A stretch of 64,000 nt of DNA from assembly GCA_902495595.1 (NCBI GenBank), contig CABUXV010000006.1, forward strand, positions 1 to 64,000. Direction: 5' to 3'. The translations under genes and the position numbers were made by a program. The notes under the pieces are model-generated. The model was not told where the DNA came from. It did not search any database and was given only the letters and a program-made list of their open reading frames with translations. Source of the DNA: an uncultured Eubacterium sp. (GTDB taxonomy: Bacteria > Bacillota > Clostridia > Peptostreptococcales > Anaerovoracaceae). Numbering within the stretch: the first letter of the stretch is position 1; each line of letters starts with the position of its first letter. This document shows, one piece after another, positions 61,546 to 64,000 of the stretch.

Positions 61546-62760
61546 TCATTTCTTACTATCAGCGCATTTATTTAAAAAATACCAGACAATTCCTCCGCAA
61601 AAAGCCAGCACCATAATCATTACGAAAGTACTGCTGTAGCTGCCATTTGATTTTTCTATCAATAGACTTGAAACCATTGGACCTATAACAGCTGCCGGAA
61701 TCAATGAAAATGTTGCAAGGCTGAAATTGGCAGGAAAAAATTTTGAACCGAATTCACTGTGAACAAAAGCTGATGTTATCGCCGGAACACCGCCGTATCC
61801 AATGCCTGTCACAAATAATCCTATGAGAATCAGCCATACATGATTTGTAAAGTCACCTGATATCAGCAATGCTCCTGCTGTAAAAACAAACACTGTATCC
61901 AGTAAAAGGGTGATCTTTCTCCTGTATTTATCAAATGCTCCTCCCAAAATGACTCTTCCCGCACCATTAAAGACTGAAACAAAAAGTCCAAATAAAGTAG
62001 GCGCACCGTAAACAAAGGCTATATTGGCAGCGCTGTTAATAACAAGCAGCCCTGCAGAATTCAATAATACAGACCATAATATGAACAGCCAAAACCGTGA
62101 ATCTCTCAGCATTTCACCGGTTTTCAAATTATTTCTGCCATCATATTCTCTATCGCTTTCTTGAACAATTTCTTCCGATGCTTTCATAAAAAACGAACCG
62201 GCAACGAGTATAATAACCGCAGCCACAGATAGAATCCTGAATGCAGTGAACAAACCCACATTGTCTATAAGTATGCTGACCAGTCCTCCGAACAGTAATC
62301 CTCCAAACCCGAATCCCATCAAAAGAATCCCCGATGAAAACCCCGCTTTATCAGAAAACCAGCTGTTCACAGTGCTTATAACACAATTATAACCAAGACC
62401 CACTCCACTTCCGCACATTATGCCATAGAATATGTAAAGCAATATTAACGCGACGTCATTTTCAAATTTTCCAATAGCCGAAACTCCCAAAAATCCTGAA
62501 AACAGAAAAGCCGCCGATATACACATGACAAATGCCGGTTTAATTTTTTTAATTATCTGCCCGCTCGCAAATCCTCCAAGGCAAAAAAATATCATTGAAA
62601 TGGTAAATGTCATAGATAATTGTGAAACGCTCCACGTTGGAAATACTTCTGTAAATGGAGCTTTAAAAATCGACCATGCGTAAATAAGTCCCAGAAGCAA
62701 AAGAAGCACAGTACCTATTATTAAATATATCCATCTAGTAATATGTGTCTTGCCCATCAT
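61546..62760 (-). CDS. OFA-family MFS transporter (oxalate/formate antiporter-like)
   Basis: 404 aa, twelve helices. The OFA features are LGLIYAWSIFKAPFTEVFPTWSVSQLS in helix 1-2 and the RVILGGAFDKYRRK loop. Relatives exchange monocarboxylates. ATG 62760 is chosen (GGAG 7 bases upstream); it overlaps the buk gene by about 26 bases, which indicates co-translation with ptb-buk. Transport of butyrate or a related monocarboxylate is inference from context. Confidence 0.87.
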   Translation of the reverse strand: MMGKTHITRWIYLIIGTVLLLLLGLIYAWSIFKAPFTEVFPTWSVSQLSMTFTISMIFFCLGGFASGQIIKKIKPAFVMCISAAFLFSGFLGVSAIGKFENDVALILLYIFYGIMCGSGVGLGYNCVISTVNSWFSDKAGFSSGILLMGFGFGGLLFGGLVSILIDNVGLFTAFRILSVAAVIILVAGSFFMKASEEIVQESDREYDGRNNLKTGEMLRDSRFWLFILWSVLLNSAGLLVINSAANIAFVYGAPTLFGLFVSVFNGAGRVILGGAFDKYRRKITLLLDTVFVFTAGALLISGDFTNHVWLILIGLFVTGIGYGGVPAITSAFVHSEFGSKFFPANFSLATFSLIPAAVIGPMVSSLLIEKSNGSYSSTFVMIMVLAFCGGIVWYFLNKCADSKK

Positions 62761-63832
62761 CTTCATTCTCCAAAATTTTTGCTTTTTCCTGCCCCTTTAA
62801 CACCCTAAGCACGCCTTCAGCCAATGACTGCATCTCGTTTTCACCTGCAATAATGGTTACAGGAGCAATGAATTCGATATATTTAATAATTTCATCTGTA
62901 AATCTACCCGAATGAGCTAAACCGCCTGTAAAAACAATATGGTCAACCTTGCCTTTTACTCCGGGCACTATTTTGGCAATATTCTTAGCAACTGCCAGCG
63001 CCATTGCTTCGTACACAAGTTTTACTTCGGAATTTCCCTTATCTATCATACTTTCGACTTCACGCATATCTGCTGTATCAAAATATGATATCATTCCACC
63101 TCTGCGCTGCAGCTGCTTCATTAAATCTTTTTGTGTATAATCACCGCTAAATGCCATTTTAACTATTGAATAAGTCGGTATCCCCCCTGCTCTTTCAGGA
63201 GAAAAGGGACCTTCTTCATCCATAATAATATCAACTATACGTCCTTTGCTGTGAAGATTAATCGTTATTCCTCCGCCAAGATGTGCTACAACTATATTTA
63301 CATCATTATAATTTATCCTGTTTTCATAACATAACTTTAACGCAGCCGCCCTTGTATTCAAATTATGACCTCTCGCAGGTCTCCTTACCCCTTTAATCCC
63401 GCTTATCTTATTAACCGGCAGCATTTCATCAACTGTCAACGCATCATAAATATACGCATTTATGCCAACCTCTTCAGCAAGAGCTAAAGCAATGCCCGCG
63501 CCTACATTTGCAGCATGTTCATCAATAGGTCTGTATTTCAGGCATTCTACCATATAATCTGTTACTACATATGCTCCTGATTTTACAGATGGCATATTTC
63601 CTCCTCTTGAAGCTATCGCATTAAATGAATCAAGTTTGTCACCATGAGATGCAATCAGTTTTCTTATCAGTTCCGTTCTCATTTCCAGCTGGTCATAAAC
63701 CAAATCAAACTGTTTTAAATCTTCCGCAAGGTGATTTATACTTTCCATCCACTTTTGAGTATTTCCTTCATACACAGCCACTTTGGTAGATGTCGATCCT
63801 GGATTTATCACTAATATTTTTTCTCTAATCAT
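62735..63832 (-). CDS. buk: Butyrate kinase
   Basis: 365 aa, of the ASKHA kinase superfamily. ILVINPGSTSTKVAVYEG at the N-terminus, SRGGNMPSVKSGAYVV, HNLNTRAAALKLC, VVAHLGGGITINLHSKGRIVD and VFTGGLAHS are typical of butyrate and branched-chain-acid kinases. Produces butyrate and ATP from butyryl phosphate. Start 63832 follows AAAGGA by 8 bases, right after the ptb stop (2 bases apart). No buk duplicate is seen in the window. Confidence 0.93.
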   Translation of the reverse strand: MIREKILVINPGSTSTKVAVYEGNTQKWMESINHLAEDLKQFDLVYDQLEMRTELIRKLIASHGDKLDSFNAIASRGGNMPSVKSGAYVVTDYMVECLKYRPIDEHAANVGAGIALALAEEVGINAYIYDALTVDEMLPVNKISGIKGVRRPARGHNLNTRAAALKLCYENRINYNDVNIVVAHLGGGITINLHSKGRIVDIIMDEEGPFSPERAGGIPTYSIVKMAFSGDYTQKDLMKQLQRRGGMISYFDTADMREVESMIDKGNSEVKLVYEAMALAVAKNIAKIVPGVKGKVDHIVFTGGLAHSGRFTDEIIKYIEFIAPVTIIAGENEMQSLAEGVLRVLKGQEKAKILENEDDGQDTYY

Positions 63833-63833
63833 C

Positions 63834-64000
63834 TTATTGTTCCTTTCCACTTACAAGACATGCCAGCATTAAGGAATTGAATTTTTCCTCGTAGGACGAC
63901 CCTCTTGAAGTTAATATTATAGGACATTCAGCCCCCAGTACGAGCCCTGCCATCTTCGCACCTGCCATTTCAACCAAACTTTTTCCAAGAATATTTCCGG
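63834..64000 (-). CDS. ptb: Phosphate butyryltransferase, C-terminal end only
   Basis: The last 54 codons before TAA (63834-63836) read GNILGKSLVEMAGAKMAGLV, LGAECPIILTSRGSSYEEKF and NSLMLACLVSGKEQ, the C-terminus of phosphate acetyl/butyryltransferases. Identity as Ptb rests on the following buk gene. It converts butyryl-CoA to butyryl phosphate. The rest lies beyond the right edge of the window. Confidence 0.88.
   Translation of the reverse strand, partial: GNILGKSLVEMAGAKMAGLVLGAECPIILTSRGSSYEEKFNSLMLACLVSGKEQ

Noticed and set aside
1..64000. tRNA, rRNA, T-box leaders and replication origin
   Set aside because: Gene-free stretches were read for cloverleaf ends (CCA, GTTCGA), the T-box TGGNACCGCG motif and DnaA-box clusters; none was convincing.

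Overview
The window is a stretch of low-GC Firmicute chromosome, most likely from an anaerobic, spore-forming, butyrate-producing Clostridia. Evidence: an alpha/beta-type small acid-soluble spore protein and YlbJ (sporulation); a fused IspH-ribosomal protein S1; acetate kinase and a ptb-buk pair (acetate and butyrate fermentation); strong AAGGAGG-type ribosome binding sites; and the neighbourhood rsmD-coaD-ylbJ-ylbM-rpmF, which matches the Bacillus ylb cluster. Family level (perhaps near Anaerovoracaceae) is only a guess.

Layout. 1-2.1 kb: end of asd and an AEC-family carrier. 2.2-5.1 kb: a Ca/Mn P-type ATPase behind a yybP-ykoY manganese riboswitch with its own terminator. 5.2-17.8 kb: mostly minus-strand housekeeping genes (EamA exporter, Spx/ArsC-like protein, rpmF, ackA, ylbM, ylbJ, coaD, rsmD, SASP, recG, Asp23, rpmB) and then a plus-strand lipoprotein that looks like a dead PepD peptidase. 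17.8-18.4 kb: an unexplained tandem array of palindromic TTTTGGATAA boxes. 18.4-22.3 kb: thioesterase, MATE transporter, macrodomain protein, amidohydrolase. 22.4-31.7 kb: an accessory island with RhuM, decayed serine-recombinase and phage DNA-polymerase remnants, an unrecognised membrane protein, a two-gene Hachiman (HamA-HamB) anti-phage system and a second serine recombinase broken by one stop codon. 31.7-37.8 kb: rlmD (broken by one stop), tgt, deoxyinosine glycosylase, queA, ruvB, ruvA, ruvC. 38-40.2 kb: argR-recN. 40.2-40.5 kb: second copy of the box array. 40.5-45.3 kb: DUF523-shikimate-kinase fusion, ispH-rpsA, rarA, SPOR protein. 45.4-49.7 kb: two amino acid permeases around a small protein and an XRE regulator. 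49.8-55.9 kb: a compact Tad/Flp pilus operon. 56-61.5 kb: a DeoR-type regulator divergent from an MFS / FGGY kinase / M81 peptidase operon. 61.5-64 kb: OFA-type MFS, buk and the end of ptb.

The strongest unexplained signal is the pair of about 254-bp arrays at 17.85 kb and 40.19 kb. Each has four units of about 72 bp. Each forward box TTTTGGATAA is preceded 28 bp upstream by an inverted box, clear in the first and last units and degenerate in the middle two. The spacing is kept between the copies although the sequence between boxes has diverged. Both copies lie between convergent genes. Other points of interest are the dead PepD lipoprotein, a TadE-like protein with two putative zinc-binding repeats, and three otherwise intact reading frames each interrupted by one TAA codon (recombinase, rlmD, MFS).
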